From the NCBI GenBank assembly GCA_037951105.1, contig JBAMJV010008485.1, positions 12,501 to 76,500 of the forward strand: a stretch of DNA of 64,000 nt, read 5' to 3'. The stretch's first letter is position 1; every line of letters begins with the position of its first letter. The notes beneath the pieces are model-generated. The model saw nothing but the letters and a program-made list of their open reading frames with translations. It had not been told where the DNA came from and searched no databases. Shown here in pieces: positions 47,501-55,197 of this stretch. This DNA comes from Echinarachnius parma. Lineage: Eukaryota > Echinodermata > Echinoidea > Clypeasteroida > Echinarachniidae. The position numbers and the translations under genes were made by a program.

Positions 47501-47822
47501 CTACCTGAAGTTCTGCTCTGAGTCTTCGGTTCTCCGACTCCAACTTCTTCTCCTTCTTAAGCATATCGCTCATCTCATTCTGTTTCCCAATCTTGAACAT
47601 CTCAAAATCCCGTCTCAACTTCTCGACCTCCGTACTCTCGAGCTCAACGGATAGTGACGAGCGCAAACTCATGCCCTTCGGCCGACGGCCGAATGACCCA
47701 ACGGAGCGCAGCGCGGAGCCCAGCGTTCGCCGTGGCTTCATCTCGATTGGGATGCGTTTGATGACGCCGGGCTGATCATCGTCGTCGCCATCGACGTTGG
47801 GGAATGAGCTCCCAGTCCCCAT
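23316..47822 (-). CDS. NPHP3: Nephrocystin-3 (NPHP3), complete gene of 23 coding exons
   Basis: Twenty-three GT-AG exons (listed individually) join in phase from ATG 47822-47820 to TAG 23318-23316, giving about 1308 aa versus ~1330 in human. Order: MGTGSS N-myristoylation start; basic/Ser-rich stretch; coiled coil (~70-195); a middle region with [19 protein letters not shown]-type P-loop ATPase with Walker A GVSGSGKS (~509-516) and Walker [10 protein letters not shown] (~597-605); [14 protein letters not shown]; helical region with LTYWQGMG; about seven TPRs (~925-1285) with repeated ALPLYERAL-type and LGPxHP motifs; short Ser-rich tail. Human NPHP3 is myristoylated, carried by UNC119, and acts with inversin and NEK8 in the ciliary inversin compartment. 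No stop or lost core motif was seen, so the gene looks functional. Confidence 0.93.
24117..24242 (-). CDS. NPHP3: NPHP3 exon 22 (TPR)
   Basis: Acceptor GTGACCAG, donor [32 protein letters not shown] then [20 protein letters not shown]. Residues 1175-1216. Confidence 0.92.
24711..24951 (-). CDS. NPHP3: NPHP3 exon 21 (TPR)
   Basis: Acceptor TCCCTCAG, donor [32 protein letters not shown] then [20 protein letters not shown] and [20 protein letters not shown]. Residues ~1094-1174. Confidence 0.93.
25034..25063. repeat. Interstitial telomeric repeat (CCCTAA)n
   Basis: Four perfect CCCTAA units plus CCCTAG, in NPHP3 intron 20. TTAGGG is the telomere repeat of deuterostomes and many other animals. 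Confidence 0.9.
25426..25635 (-). CDS. NPHP3: NPHP3 exon 20
   Basis: Acceptor TTATTCAG, donor [31 protein letters not shown] then [20 protein letters not shown] and [18 protein letters not shown]. Residues ~1024-1094. Confidence 0.92.
25736..26513. mobile_element. TTAA-flanked element (CCCTATATAGCCCGGG)
   Basis: 778 bp with inverted ends CCCTATATAGCCCGGG / CCCGGGCTATATAGGG and TTAA on both sides, as in piggyBac-type insertions. G- and C-runs lie next to each end. No transposase ORF. Confidence 0.8.
26738..26976 (-). CDS. NPHP3: NPHP3 exon 19 (TPR)
   Basis: Acceptor CTTTTTAG, donor [31 protein letters not shown] then [20 protein letters not shown] and [20 protein letters not shown]. Residues ~945-1024. 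Confidence 0.93.
26997..27169. mobile_element. TA-flanked TIR element (CAGTCAAACCTTATTATAGA)
   Basis: 173 bp, TA on both sides; ends CAGTCAAACCTTATTATAG and CTCGTTATAAAGAGGTTTTA plus CTG. It lies directly beside the acceptor side of NPHP3 exon 19. Confidence 0.7.
27881..27969 (-). CDS. NPHP3: NPHP3 exon 18
   Basis: Acceptor TCGTGATAG, donor [32 protein letters not shown] then VKDLGLLNL. Residues ~915-944, start of the TPR domain. Confidence 0.9.
28349..29336. repeat. Repeat element with five ~150-bp tandem units carrying TGACCTTTGACCT
   Basis: Units begin at about 28521, 28671, 28822, 28971 and 29122 (period 149-151). Each starts GTGACCTTTGACCTTTGACC or a close variant and holds GATACATACATG.CCAAGTTT and TTCTTGAGATAACGCGATCA. 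Left flank AATGATGCCTCCGCC; right flank (ACGTACGG)n then CATAATGCCTCCGGC. Lies in NPHP3 intron 17. Confidence 0.85.
29463..29686 (-). CDS. NPHP3: NPHP3 exon 17
   Basis: Acceptor TCTCTCCAG, donor [30 protein letters not shown] then [20 protein letters not shown] and [20 protein letters not shown]. Residues ~840-915. Confidence 0.92.
29788..29925 (-). pseudogene. Decayed copy of the 5' part of NPHP3 exon 17
   Basis: Keeps a TTTAG acceptor and [11 protein letters not shown], then shifts frame through small indels. Lies ~100 bp upstream of the exon in transcript direction. Confidence 0.75.
30181..30284 (-). CDS. NPHP3: NPHP3 exon 16
   Basis: Acceptor AACCAG, donor [31 protein letters not shown] then [14 protein letters not shown]. 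Residues ~806-840. Confidence 0.88.
30558..30722 (-). CDS. NPHP3: NPHP3 exon 15
   Basis: Acceptor TTTGTCAG, donor [32 protein letters not shown] then [20 protein letters not shown]. Residues 751-805. Confidence 0.9.
31275..31412 (-). CDS. NPHP3: NPHP3 exon 14
   Basis: Acceptor CGTACAG, donor [31 protein letters not shown] then [20 protein letters not shown]. Phase requires 139 nt but my count of these coordinates gives 138, so one edge may be off by one base, or there is a one-base frameshift in this exon. Residues ~704-750. Confidence 0.82.
31934..32122 (-). CDS. NPHP3: NPHP3 exon 13
   Basis: Acceptor CTTTTTAG, donor [31 protein letters not shown] then [20 protein letters not shown] and [13 protein letters not shown]. 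Residues ~641-704. Confidence 0.92.
32185..32275 (-). pseudogene. Decayed copy of the 5' part of NPHP3 exon 13
   Basis: Shares GTGAGGTAGTGCCAGAGGTT and TTGGCCAGGATCTGAAA with the exon 5' end and acceptor; lies upstream in transcript direction. Confidence 0.75.
32395..32512. repeat. (CAT/CCT)n microsatellite
   Basis: Imperfect CATCAT, ACCACC and CTCCTC repeats in intron 12. Confidence 0.85.
32592..32689 (-). CDS. NPHP3: NPHP3 exon 12
   Basis: Acceptor TTTTACAG, donor [32 protein letters not shown] then [12 protein letters not shown]. Residues ~609-641. Confidence 0.92.
33086..33229 (-). CDS. NPHP3: NPHP3 exon 11 (Walker B)
   Basis: Acceptor CCATTTTAG, donor CTGCAG|GTGAAT. Encodes [19 protein letters not shown] and the Walker B strand [12 protein letters not shown]. 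Residues 561-608. Confidence 0.93.
34317..34535 (-). CDS. NPHP3: NPHP3 exon 10 (Walker A)
   Basis: Acceptor CTTCCAAG, donor [32 protein letters not shown] is the P-loop; then KWVQLKQK and [20 protein letters not shown]. Residues 488-560. Confidence 0.93.
34630..34706 (-). pseudogene. Decayed copy of the 5' part of NPHP3 exon 10
   Basis: Shares ACTAGGAGGGGTGG, GGGCC.GCC and ACTTATGGCTTC blocks with 34478-34531; frame lost. Confidence 0.7.
35054..35233 (-). CDS. NPHP3: NPHP3 exon 9
   Basis: Acceptor CTGAATAG, donor GAGAAG|GTACAG. Acidic [20 protein letters not shown] then [14 protein letters not shown] and CELAFEK. Residues 428-487. Confidence 0.88.
35581..35722 (-). CDS. NPHP3: NPHP3 exon 8
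   Basis: Acceptor TATTTTAG, donor [32 protein letters not shown] then [20 protein letters not shown]. Residues ~380-427. Confidence 0.88.
36548..36634 (-). CDS. NPHP3: NPHP3 exon 7
   Basis: Acceptor CTTGCAG, donor CAGAG|GTGAGT. Encodes [20 protein letters not shown] then FCFSNVKQ. Residues ~351-380. Confidence 0.85.
37038..37158 (-). pseudogene. Diverged open copy of NPHP3 exon 6 end
   Basis: Reads [20 protein letters not shown] then [17 protein letters not shown] with donor CCA|GTAAG, still open, but no acceptor is seen at its 5' edge. Confidence 0.55.
37165..37565. mobile_element. MITE (TIR GGTGTCAGGCAG / CTGTCTGACACC)
   Basis: 401 bp; AATACCGGTATT lies near both ends, and CTGTCTGACACC recurs twice internally, suggesting nested or tandem ends. 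Lies in NPHP3 intron 6. Confidence 0.75.
37728..37790 (-). pseudogene. Partial copy of NPHP3 exon 6 (short)
   Basis: Shares the donor-proximal block (CCAGTAAG, CAGTGTTCATCTG) and the TGACCTTTGACCC block with the middle deleted. Confidence 0.6.
37839..37959 (-). pseudogene. Partial copy of NPHP3 exon 6 (nearest)
   Basis: Matches the 3' part of exon 6, including the donor context CCAGTAAG, with an internal deletion. Confidence 0.7.
38006..38199 (-). CDS. NPHP3: NPHP3 exon 6
   Basis: Acceptor TTTTGCAG, donor [31 protein letters not shown] then [20 protein letters not shown]. Residues ~287-351. Three partial copies follow downstream. Confidence 0.85.
38688..38824 (-). CDS. NPHP3: NPHP3 exon 5
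   Basis: Acceptor ATTTCAG, donor CAGAAG|GTAGGT. Encodes [20 protein letters not shown] then [20 protein letters not shown]. Residues ~241-286. Confidence 0.88.
38881..38971 (-). pseudogene. Decayed copy of NPHP3 exon 5
   Basis: Repeats GTGGAGCACAGAT, CGAATTACAT and GAGTGCTGACTC blocks of exon 5 with indels that break the frame; lies upstream of the exon in transcript direction. Confidence 0.7.
39936..41240 (+). mobile_element. Helitron-like element (3' end well supported)
   Basis: The right end has the Helitron 3' signature: palindrome ACCCGCGGATTTCCGCGGGT (41213-41232), four bases, then CTAG followed by host T. A candidate left end TCTCTACC lies at 39936, but the flanking base is G, not the expected A, so the start is uncertain. 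Contains two long G-runs and no Rep/helicase ORF, hence non-autonomous. Confidence 0.5.
42045..42200. repeat. Foldback element
   Basis: Arms ACAACTAACGAATG...GGTGGGCTCAAAAT and ATTTTGAGCCCACC...CATTCGTTAGTTGT surround a small TACGCTTCGGGTAATA loop region. Confidence 0.75.
42203..42700. mobile_element. CGTCCGG-repeat element, copy 1
   Basis: Starts TATTATAGAATGGGTTGA, contains nine tandem copies of an 18-20-bp unit (TCATGCGTCCGGTAAAAA), then CCCATTCTATAAAACAG and a long hairpin (GATGATGCGC...GCGCATCATT) with loop CTCGGCTTCGCCTCG. A near-identical copy is at 60411-60888. Confidence 0.85.
42995..43254. repeat. Foldback insertion in the right arm of the 4.1-kb element
   Basis: Arms ATATCATACACTCTGA...CAAAAACTACCCGTG and CACGGGTAGTTTTTG...TCAGAGTGCATGCATGATAT; it interrupts the right inverted arm, so it arrived later. 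Confidence 0.7.
43398..43538 (-). CDS. NPHP3: NPHP3 exon 4
   Basis: Acceptor TTATACAG, donor [32 protein letters not shown] then [20 protein letters not shown]; contains the conserved [12 protein letters not shown]. Residues ~194-241. Confidence 0.88.
44078..44151 (-). pseudogene. Decayed copy of the 3' part of NPHP3 exon 3
   Basis: Encodes [23 protein letters not shown] but has lost the donor. Lies just downstream of exon 3 in transcript direction. Confidence 0.7.
44217..44352 (-). CDS. NPHP3: NPHP3 exon 3
   Basis: Acceptor TCACCTAG, donor CAAG|GTGAAT (phase 1). [20 protein letters not shown] then [20 protein letters not shown]; aligns with the human IFRETKENEIQDLLR block. Residues ~149-194. 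Confidence 0.88.
44717..46268. mobile_element. TTAA-flanked element with nested insertion
   Basis: Ends AAGGGACATTCCCTCTTTTG and AAAAGAGGGACTGTCCCT, with TTAA at 44713-44716 and 46269-46272. TTAA targets are typical of piggyBac or Kolobok groups. It lies in NPHP3 intron 2 and encloses the element at 45040-45988. Confidence 0.65.
45040..45988. mobile_element. Nested TIR element (ATGTAATAAGCCAGTTCGTA)
   Basis: About 950 bp between ATGTAATAAGCCAGTTCGTA and ACGAACTGGCTTATTACAT. No coding sequence recognised. Confidence 0.65.
46314..46439 (-). CDS. NPHP3: NPHP3 exon 2 (coiled coil)
   Basis: Acceptor TTTTTTTTTCAG, donor [32 protein letters not shown] then [22 protein letters not shown]; nearly collinear with human. 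Residues 107-148. Confidence 0.9.
46940..47000 (-). pseudogene. Third, most decayed copy of NPHP3 exon 1 end
   Basis: [18 protein letters not shown] then GGTATGTGAC. Lacks the RLRAELQ end; last member of the array. Confidence 0.55.
47109..47205 (-). pseudogene. Second downstream copy of NPHP3 exon 1 end
   Basis: Reads [20 protein letters not shown] plus NQRLRAELQ with donor CAG|GTAGAA and a three-codon deletion, still in frame. Part of a ~190-207-bp tandem array of exon end plus intron. Confidence 0.6.
47298..47381 (-). pseudogene. In-frame copy of the 3' end of NPHP3 exon 1 (possible cassette exon)
   Basis: Bounded by AATAG acceptor and CAG|GTAGAA donor, 84 bp, open and phase 0/0. It encodes [20 protein letters not shown] plus RRLRAELQ, 28 residues = exactly four heptads. 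It could be skipped junk or a coiled-coil cassette; only transcripts can tell. Confidence 0.6.
47505..47822 (-). CDS. NPHP3: NPHP3 exon 1 (start, myristoylation motif, coiled coil)
   Basis: Starts MGTGSSFPN; the frame extends upstream only through non-ATG codons, so this is the first in-frame ATG, and Gly2/Ser6 fit N-myristoylation. Ends [10 protein letters not shown] at CAG|GTAGAA, phase 0. Residues 1-106. Confidence 0.9.
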
Positions 47823-48298
47823 GGTGCTGAGCTGTGTGTGGCCTGTGCAGAGTGACTGCTTAATTGATTTCACTGGATCATTTTCTCTGTCTTTGCCACG
47901 ATACAAGTTCTACAAGTTCAAAGAGAGTTACCATATCTAGCATCCTAGCTAGATTTATGATCTGGCAAAGTTTTTTACTAAGCTGGTTTTCATTTCGATT
48001 TTTCTGCAAACTCTGAAAAGAGAAGGGAGTTTTAAATTCACTTACACAATTTAACAAACAAAGAATTTAAACATGTTAAACTTGGCGTTCTCTTGCATGA
48101 CGAACAGAACCCATGCTCTATGCAATTTGTATAGCGCATTGGTTCTTTTATTAGTCATGCATGCAGAGTTGTGGGCACGTCTTCGATCGGAGAGAATGCC
48201 ATTATAAACTTAATGTTGAGACCATCTCTATTTATATTTTGTTACCTCTTCAATCATACTTATTTACACGATTAACATAATTATTCATGGCATGTACT

Positions 48299-50191
48299 GG
48301 GCAATTCCAAGCAAACGCCGTGACGGCATCGATATAAAAATACTGGATATAGCAACAGCGCCCTCATCATTAAGCCAGCGACAGTGTGAAAAAGTACTCC
48401 AAAAGTACTCCAAATACAAAGACCATGCTCGCTCGAGTGAATCGATTTACGGAAATGAATAGAAGCACCTTTTGTATTTGGTCACTTAGGTGGACTTTTA
48501 GATACTTGCGGCGGCTTCAACGTCGCTCATTCGGCATTGTTCAGCGTGCTGTATCCAGTGTGTATATATCGATGCGTGACGGTCAGAGGGTGTTTCTCAC
48601 AATGAAAGTCCAAATAACTCATAAAATCTAAATATCTAGAACCAACTTTTGATATGCATCTGTAACCACTATCCTACCAATAATTTACAATAGGCAAGAA
48701 AACCAAAATTCCCAATAAATTATTAATTATGAATATCAATATCTGCCGTAACGCCGTGACGGCAAAAAGACATGGGTTTCTTACATGCTAAGAAACTAAG
48801 TAAACTCTGCAGGAACTCTATGTGAACTACAGGAACATTTTGCACTTTTGTCACATTGATTCTTTGTACTATATAGACATCAAGCCAGAACATCCAAATA
48901 AAAATGTAGAAAAAATGCAATGCTCATAGTAAATATGATATCATAAATGTATCTATGCACTGTAACGCCGTGACTGTAACGCCGTGACCTCTGAATTGTA
49001 CATGTTATATATATATATGGGAGATATTAAAGAGATGAATAATATGATATAATTTTAATGTAGTGATCCAGAATCAATAAAGAACTAGATGAATGGGTGA
49101 TATAACCAAGATGCTATTAAATGATCATCCGCATGACACAAATTTGCAGCACAGCGCCCTCTATTGATCAAAAAATCTTTACGGACATAATTGAAATTCT
49201 TATCTATTTCAGAAGTTAGTTAATGGAACCATCAAATATTAAAACCAAAATACATACTTAAATGTAACAATGAAATATGAGACCTTTGACATCTGACCTT
49301 TGACCTTGTTTCTCAAAATAACATACAAATGTTTAATTTTTGGTCTGCACAGTGCATATTTGCAAGTGATTTGTTTCATGTAACATGGTTTCAGAGTTAG
49401 TAAATGTTTGTTTTTGAATTGGTAATTATCCGAGTGACCTTTGACCTGTGCCCCAAACAAGTTTCAGAAAATTGTCTTTTACCTACAGTACTCTTTCTAA
49501 CATTGATTCTGGAACTTAATTGTGAGAACAAAAAACAACAACAATATTTTGACCTGTTGACCTATGACCTCCCATGACCCCATTCCCTAATCAGGTCATA
49601 TACTTCACTGGACGCATACCAGTATTATTATCATGTTATCCTTCAAGGATTCTCAAACTATCTTGATAATAATATAATTTTTGCATATTTGTTAGCTATG
49701 TGACCTTTGACCTTTGACCTCATGGACCAAAATCATATCCAATAATCTGTACCTCTAAATACATGGATTGTACAAAGTTTGAACGAAATCCATCCAACGA
49801 TTCTTGAGATATTGCAAAAAAAAGAACACTGATGTACAGATGGACATACAACCCATACACATACATGACTCGGGTAACTTTGAGATGGAAACATTATCAA
49901 CTGACCCTATTCATATAATCATAGCATGAGCAATGCCCAAGCATACCTACAAAAAATATCTTACACTATTTGATTATGTCTACTGTGTTATGTCAATGGG
50001 AATCCAGTAGGTAGCGTCACGGCGTAACACAAAACGTAACGCCGTGACCAAATTGATATTGATTATATTAATAAGTGGTAAAAGATAATTTGGAAAGTTC
50101 AATCTTTTAGCTTTCATTTGATACCAAATTTGTTATGGTACAACGAATTTGAAAAATCAGTGGTTATGTCAATGTTTGCTTGGAATTGCCC
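48299..50191. mobile_element. GGGCAATTCC element 1 (private word GTAACGCCGTGAC)
   Basis: 1893 bp. Ends GGGCAATTCCAAGCAAAC / GTTTGCTTGGAATTGCCC (perfect 18-bp inverted repeat), flanked by TACT at 48295-48298 and 50192-50195. Six copies of (GTA)ACGCCGTGAC, at about 48314, 48748, 48962, 48975, 50015 (inverted) and 50035. No ORF of family interest; includes a diverged TGACCTTTGACCT segment near 49690. Confidence 0.85.
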
Positions 50192-50236
50192 TACTGTCAT
50201 TATCTGTCATGCCTTTCGATTGATAGATATATATAC

Positions 50237-50880
50237 GGTCGTGTGTCATGAACTCGCCTCCCAAAAAAGCCGGCACCGTTACATTTTGGGGAATTTTTTT
50301 TTCATTTTACTTCATATTTTAAAAACCGAAAATTCTTTCTTAACAAATTTGGTATCATTTGAAAGGGCTTTCAAAATGCTATCATTCTGCAAAGTTTCAA
50401 AGATATACCTCTATTTAAGATCGAGATACGGCCCTTTGAAGGTTAAAGCCTGAGGCCGGCACAGGAAGCGGCGCCCGTGTACAAAGTCAATGGGAAAATG
50501 CCTCTCAAAGTGCATTTTTTCCTAAAACGTCAATAACTTTGTGAAAACTAGATGTATAGCTTCAATGTTGGTATCAAATGAAAGCTTAAACATTGAACTA
50601 TAATTTGTAATCATTGAAAAGTGTTTCTGCTAGTTTGTTTTCAAACTAAATAAACACAAACATAGAAAATTGGGCTTTACCTGTACAAACTCTATGGGGG
50701 GCTTTGGGACACGATCTGGACTGAAACATTTTGTGACTTTGTTTGTAAAAACGTTTATATCTTCTCAAAGGAAAGGTGTAAGAACACAAATTTGGTATCA
50801 TATTAAAGCTTACTTATGAAATTGTATTATTTCTCAATTCATTTTAGGCCTGCCCTTTATATTCTAATTCTTAAGTGACT
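50237..50880. repeat. Host repeat H, uninterrupted copy A
   Basis: Begins near CATGAACTCGCCTCC and runs through TTTGGTATCATTTGAAAGGG, GCGGCGCCC.TGTACAAAGTC, ATAGAAAATTGGG and AACGTTTATATCTTCTCAAA. Aligns with copies B and C, which are split by elements 2 and 3, so A shows both empty insertion sites. Confidence 0.8.
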
Positions 50881-51317
50881 CTTGCATAGTGAAAATGATT
50901 GATTATTTTTTACATTTTTATCAATAAATATGAATGAAAATATCTCCCACAAAATAATCATGAACCCCATACAATATTATATTGTTGTAAAGGTCTAAGT
51001 GTGCTCTACATGAAAACATTATCATTTGTTGTCTAGAGCTACCTCAGAAAAAATTATCATGGAAAATATTGACCTTAATAACTTGAATCAAAATTTCACA
51101 TTTTGGTCAATATACAAAAATAAGTATACCCCTAATATTATTTATGAGCGCATATTTGGATTCCTTGTGAAATTTCCTTTTAGAAAATGTATACTTTTGA
51201 TAGGATAGGGGGCTCCTGTTATTCAGAAAATATTTGCTCTCAACTGTAACATTGTTTTGCAGAATCCAAAATTGGCATGTAACGCAAAAGGAGGCGACCT
51301 CATGACGCATGACCATG

Positions 51318-51583
51318 GTCGTGTGTCATGAACTCGCCTCCAAATAGGGTGGAGCCGTTACATTTTGGGGATTTTTTTTTGCAATTTACTTCATATTTTC
51401 AAAACCAAAAATCCTTTCTTAACAAATTTGGTATCATTTGAAAGGGCTATCAAAATGCTATAATTCTGCAAAGTTTCAAAGGTATACCTCTATTCAAGAT
51501 CGAGATACAGCCGTTTGAAGGTTAAAGCAGGAGGGTGGAGCAGGAGGGTGGAGCAGGAAGCGGCGCCCTTGTACAAAGTCTAT
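51318..51583. repeat. Host repeat H, copy B, left part
   Basis: Matches copy A from CATGAACTCGCCTCC to TGTACAAAGTCTAT; continues at 53157-53300 on the far side of element 2. Contains a short GAGGGTGGAGCAG direct duplication not in copy A. Confidence 0.8.
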
Positions 51584-53156
51584 GGGCAATTCCATAAATT
51601 CGGACGTACATTTCACACACTTCAATTAGGTACTAAAGGAGAAGTAAATGTAAATCAAATGATTTTATGTGATCAATAGATTGCTTATGATGAGTAGAAA
51701 ATAATAATTTGACTTATTCAGATTTTACCACCATAATGACCTTGTACCAATAAAAAAACACTGCATGGTCGGACGTACGCAGAGAAAATGATTTTTCTGA
51801 CAAGAGGATTTCAACTGGAAAACTCTGTGAAGTTTATTATATTTGGGGGCCAAATCATCTATTACCATTTGACTAAGAATTGAAATGATGGGAAATATTT
51901 TTAAAAAAAATATATTTTCCCTTCGAAGCATGGAATATTTACGTTTTATTTTCGTGTCGGACGTACAATGTCGGACGTACAAGACTGCCGTGTCGGACGT
52001 ACATGTGTTATACCAATGCAAATATACTTGCTGCTGAAATATTTGCTGTAAATAGACACTTTAAGTAATTTTTAGTAACAAATGTTGTCTTAAATGGTAG
52101 ATATAAACATGTTATCACTTTACCATTAGATTGTGGCAGTATAATACAAATAAAAACACAATTAATCTTCACTAACATGAATATGCACTGATGGGACTAC
52201 ATGAACTAGATTTATAATGTAAATTTGAAGTTTAGGGTTGATTTTTCATCACAAAATGCATGTTTGTTGTTCTTTCCTACTAAGAAAATTGTTAAATGGC
52301 CTAAGTGAGTCAAAATTAAATAATAATTATACAACATGGTCCATCTAAAGTATGTTTTTATGATAATTGTTTTAATGACAGCATGATAGTGTGTAGTATT
52401 AGTATGTAAATACCCATACAAAAATGTGCCTATGGAATGTCCAGCCATATTATGATGATTCGTTAGAATTAGGGATATGAATCACTAAGTAATTAAAAGT
52501 ATATTACATTTGAATACACTCTTTAATCATACAGATAGGATACAGTGTGAATTTAATTTTTTTAGGCTGGCAAAAACCTATTAATTTCAATGCCGTGTCG
52601 GACGTACATGGTCGGACGTACTCAAAAAGTGTACGTCCGACCACCCATTTTTTCCTTAATTAGTGATGATTGGAATTTTTTTTTTTACTCTCTGTGTAGA
52701 GGGGTTAGAACTTGCTTTGCATTGACATCCTGCCCTTTATTGGGTTCTTTGTCTTTTCTTGAAATTAAAAATAAGTGTTTTTCCGTGTCGGACGTACATG
52801 ACAAAAATAGTCCTGATATTAATTAGCTACAAATCGTAATTAAAAGAGTATTTTTCTAAGTTATGTGTGGTAATGGATTCAGAAAGTTATACTGTGTACA
52901 TCTATCATGGTCAATTTATTATTCAGTCTATTTTAATTGAAATAGATAAAAAGATCAAATGGTATGTTACAGCAAAATCAGCAATTTCAGTATGCCTTGA
53001 TTTGGAAGGGTCTCATGACCTTGACCTTGATCAATTTTTGTTTTAATGAATGGTTTTTGACAGTTCACATTATTACCTTCAAATTGATGTATCATTTGGA
53101 CCAATATGATGATTTTGAAATTTTGGCCTACTGGTTGACATATTTATGGAATTGCC
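51584..53156. mobile_element. GGGCAATTCC element 2 (private word GTCGGACGTACATG)
   Basis: 1573 bp. Ends GGGCAATTCCATAAAT / ATTTATGGAATTGCC, flanked by CTAT at 51580-51583 and 53157-53160. Nine copies of GTCGGACGTAC (usually GTGTCGGACGTACATG), at about 51599, 51769, 51955, 51970, 51991, 52596, 52611, 52632 (inverted) and 52785. Non-coding. Confidence 0.85.
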
Positions 53157-53300
53157 CTATGGGAAAATGACTCTCAAAGCGCAATTTTTCTTAAAACGTT
53201 AATTACTTTGTCAAAACTATATGTATAGCAACAATGTTGGTATCAAATGAAAGCTAAAACATTGAACTTTAAAGATTTTATTCAAAGAAAAACCAATATT
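53157..53300. repeat. Host repeat H, copy B, right part
   Basis: TATGGGAAAATGACTCTCAA and following sequence align with copy A just past its CAATGGGAAAATG. Confidence 0.75.
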
Positions 53301-54560
53301 AGCCAAATTATATCTTTACAGAAAGTTGAAATCTTACAGAATATGAAAATATTACTTTCCAACTACTAGCACATCCAAAAATTGAAAAAAAATGATCATA
53401 TTAAACACTGCCTCAAAACCCCCAATCCAGCGACGAGCGGAGTCAGTAGCTGTGTGTGTTGTAGTGATGTCACCATAGGGGTTATCCAATAGGAAGCTTC
53501 GGTATCTACCACGTAATATACGGGAATTATACCCCTTTATACTGAGGATTCCGTGGTTGTTTAAACTATTTTCTATACAATTATGGTGGTTTAAACTGTT
53601 TGAACTAATAAAATAACAATTTATATTCGTTGTAAAGTTATTCTTTTATTCATTAATGTGTCTGATAAAGTAAAAATAGGTAAATGAATCACCTAGTCTG
53701 CGAGTCGAATCATACTCGCTGGCGGCATGCATAATACGTGCAGAGCCTCGACCGTGCGCGATACGGTGGAAAATATGCATGCAATATTATAGCGGCTAGT
53801 AGTACAGTGTATGTAGCTCGCTTCAATTCAGCTCGCTTCAGTGAGTAACGGTGCAATATTATCAGCGCAATTTTGTTGCTGTTTTTGCAGGTAATTGTTC
53901 TCGTATTTGTTTTAAAAGCCCTACAAACATGTAAGTAAAATAAGAGATAGTCTAGAATAGGTGTGATCGTAATAATCTTGCATTTTCGTTCCTTTTCGGA
54001 GCTTTTTAAAAGTGCAATTACTTACAAGGCAGTCATGGCAGTTGGCGCAGCAGCTCAGCTAGGTAGCTAGAGCACAGCCTGTCTCGCGGGGCTGGGCCGC
54101 TGAAACTCTAGTGCGTGTTCCGTATCATTCAACTGACGGGCATTTTTTTTTTTCGAGGCACGTTCAATTTGCGTCTCTCAATTTGTCAAACAAATCTCTA
54201 ATTTTGGGAAAATAACCACTCATACGGTAAAATATGTACTTTTACACTAACATTGGGCAATTTTCTAGATTTTTGTTTCTTCATTTCCGATGTTGCAAAA
54301 CGAGCAAGCGGTGGTTGTTGTAACGAATACTGCACGCAAACTGATCTATCATACCGCGGCGATTGCGCATGCGCCCCTTGCCACACGTCATCGATCTAAG
54401 CGGCGAGATCGGAGTGAATTTGGGCCTGGTTTGGGGGGTGTTTTTTCTCATTTTCAATTTCGATTTAAAAATATTTTAAAAATTTCAAAAAATCTGAATT
54501 TCTCGAGGCTTGTAAAGTACAAGGTTACCTTCACAATCATACCAAATTCGACTCAATTTA
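53300..54560. other. Locally GC-richer non-coding segment
   Basis: CpG-containing stretches near 53700-53830 and 54290-54430 stand out from the AT-rich surroundings. I see no coding frame or repeat ends; it may be a remnant of another element or a distal regulatory segment. Confidence 0.3.
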
Positions 54561-54743
54561 TAATCAATGAACAGACTCTTTAATGTCAAGTGATTGAAAA
54601 GTGTTTTTGCCACATCAAATTTGTATTAAATCAACACAAACATAGAAAATTGGGGGTTTCCCACTACTTTCCTGTACAGACTCTATGGGGGCACAATCTT
54701 GACCGATACATTTTGTGAATTCTTGGTAAAAACGTTAATATCT
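54560..54743. repeat. Host repeat H, copy C, left part
   Basis: Shares AGTGATTGAAAAGTGTTT, ACATAGAAAATTGGG and AAAAACGTTAATATCT with copy A; resumes at 60939-61030 beyond element 3. Confidence 0.75.
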
Positions 54744-55197
54744 GGGCAATTCCATGAAAATGTCTACTAAAACTAAAAAAATTAAGTTTGTTGTGGATTT
54801 TTTTTTCTCCTGATAGTTGATAATGCATGACTTGAACTTACTGTAACCATATTTGCTTTTTTGATATTTTGCCATATTTGCCCAAAATCTGCATTTGTAA
54901 ACATATTAATTGGATTAAGACATATTTGTAATAAAAAAGGGTAATTTGAAACTGATAATATCCATATTATATCTAGATTCATATTCAAAAGCTGAATGCA
55001 AATAACAGAAAAGAAGTGAAAATTCACATAAATATTGAGAATTTCCCAAAATACCTGTATTTCGTATATTTATTGGAGGTCAAAGTTCAACTCAATTTTT
55101 GTCCCGTCTGTCACGTTTTTTTAATGATTAATTAATTCCTAGCAAAAACCTGTGATTAGTTTTGGGTCAAACTTTATATTTATTAACTAAGGCCTAT

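Noticed and set aside
47823-47906. N-terminal extension of NPHP3
   Set aside because: The upstream open frame begins at a non-ATG codon; the MGTGSS start matches the known myristoylated N-terminus of the family.
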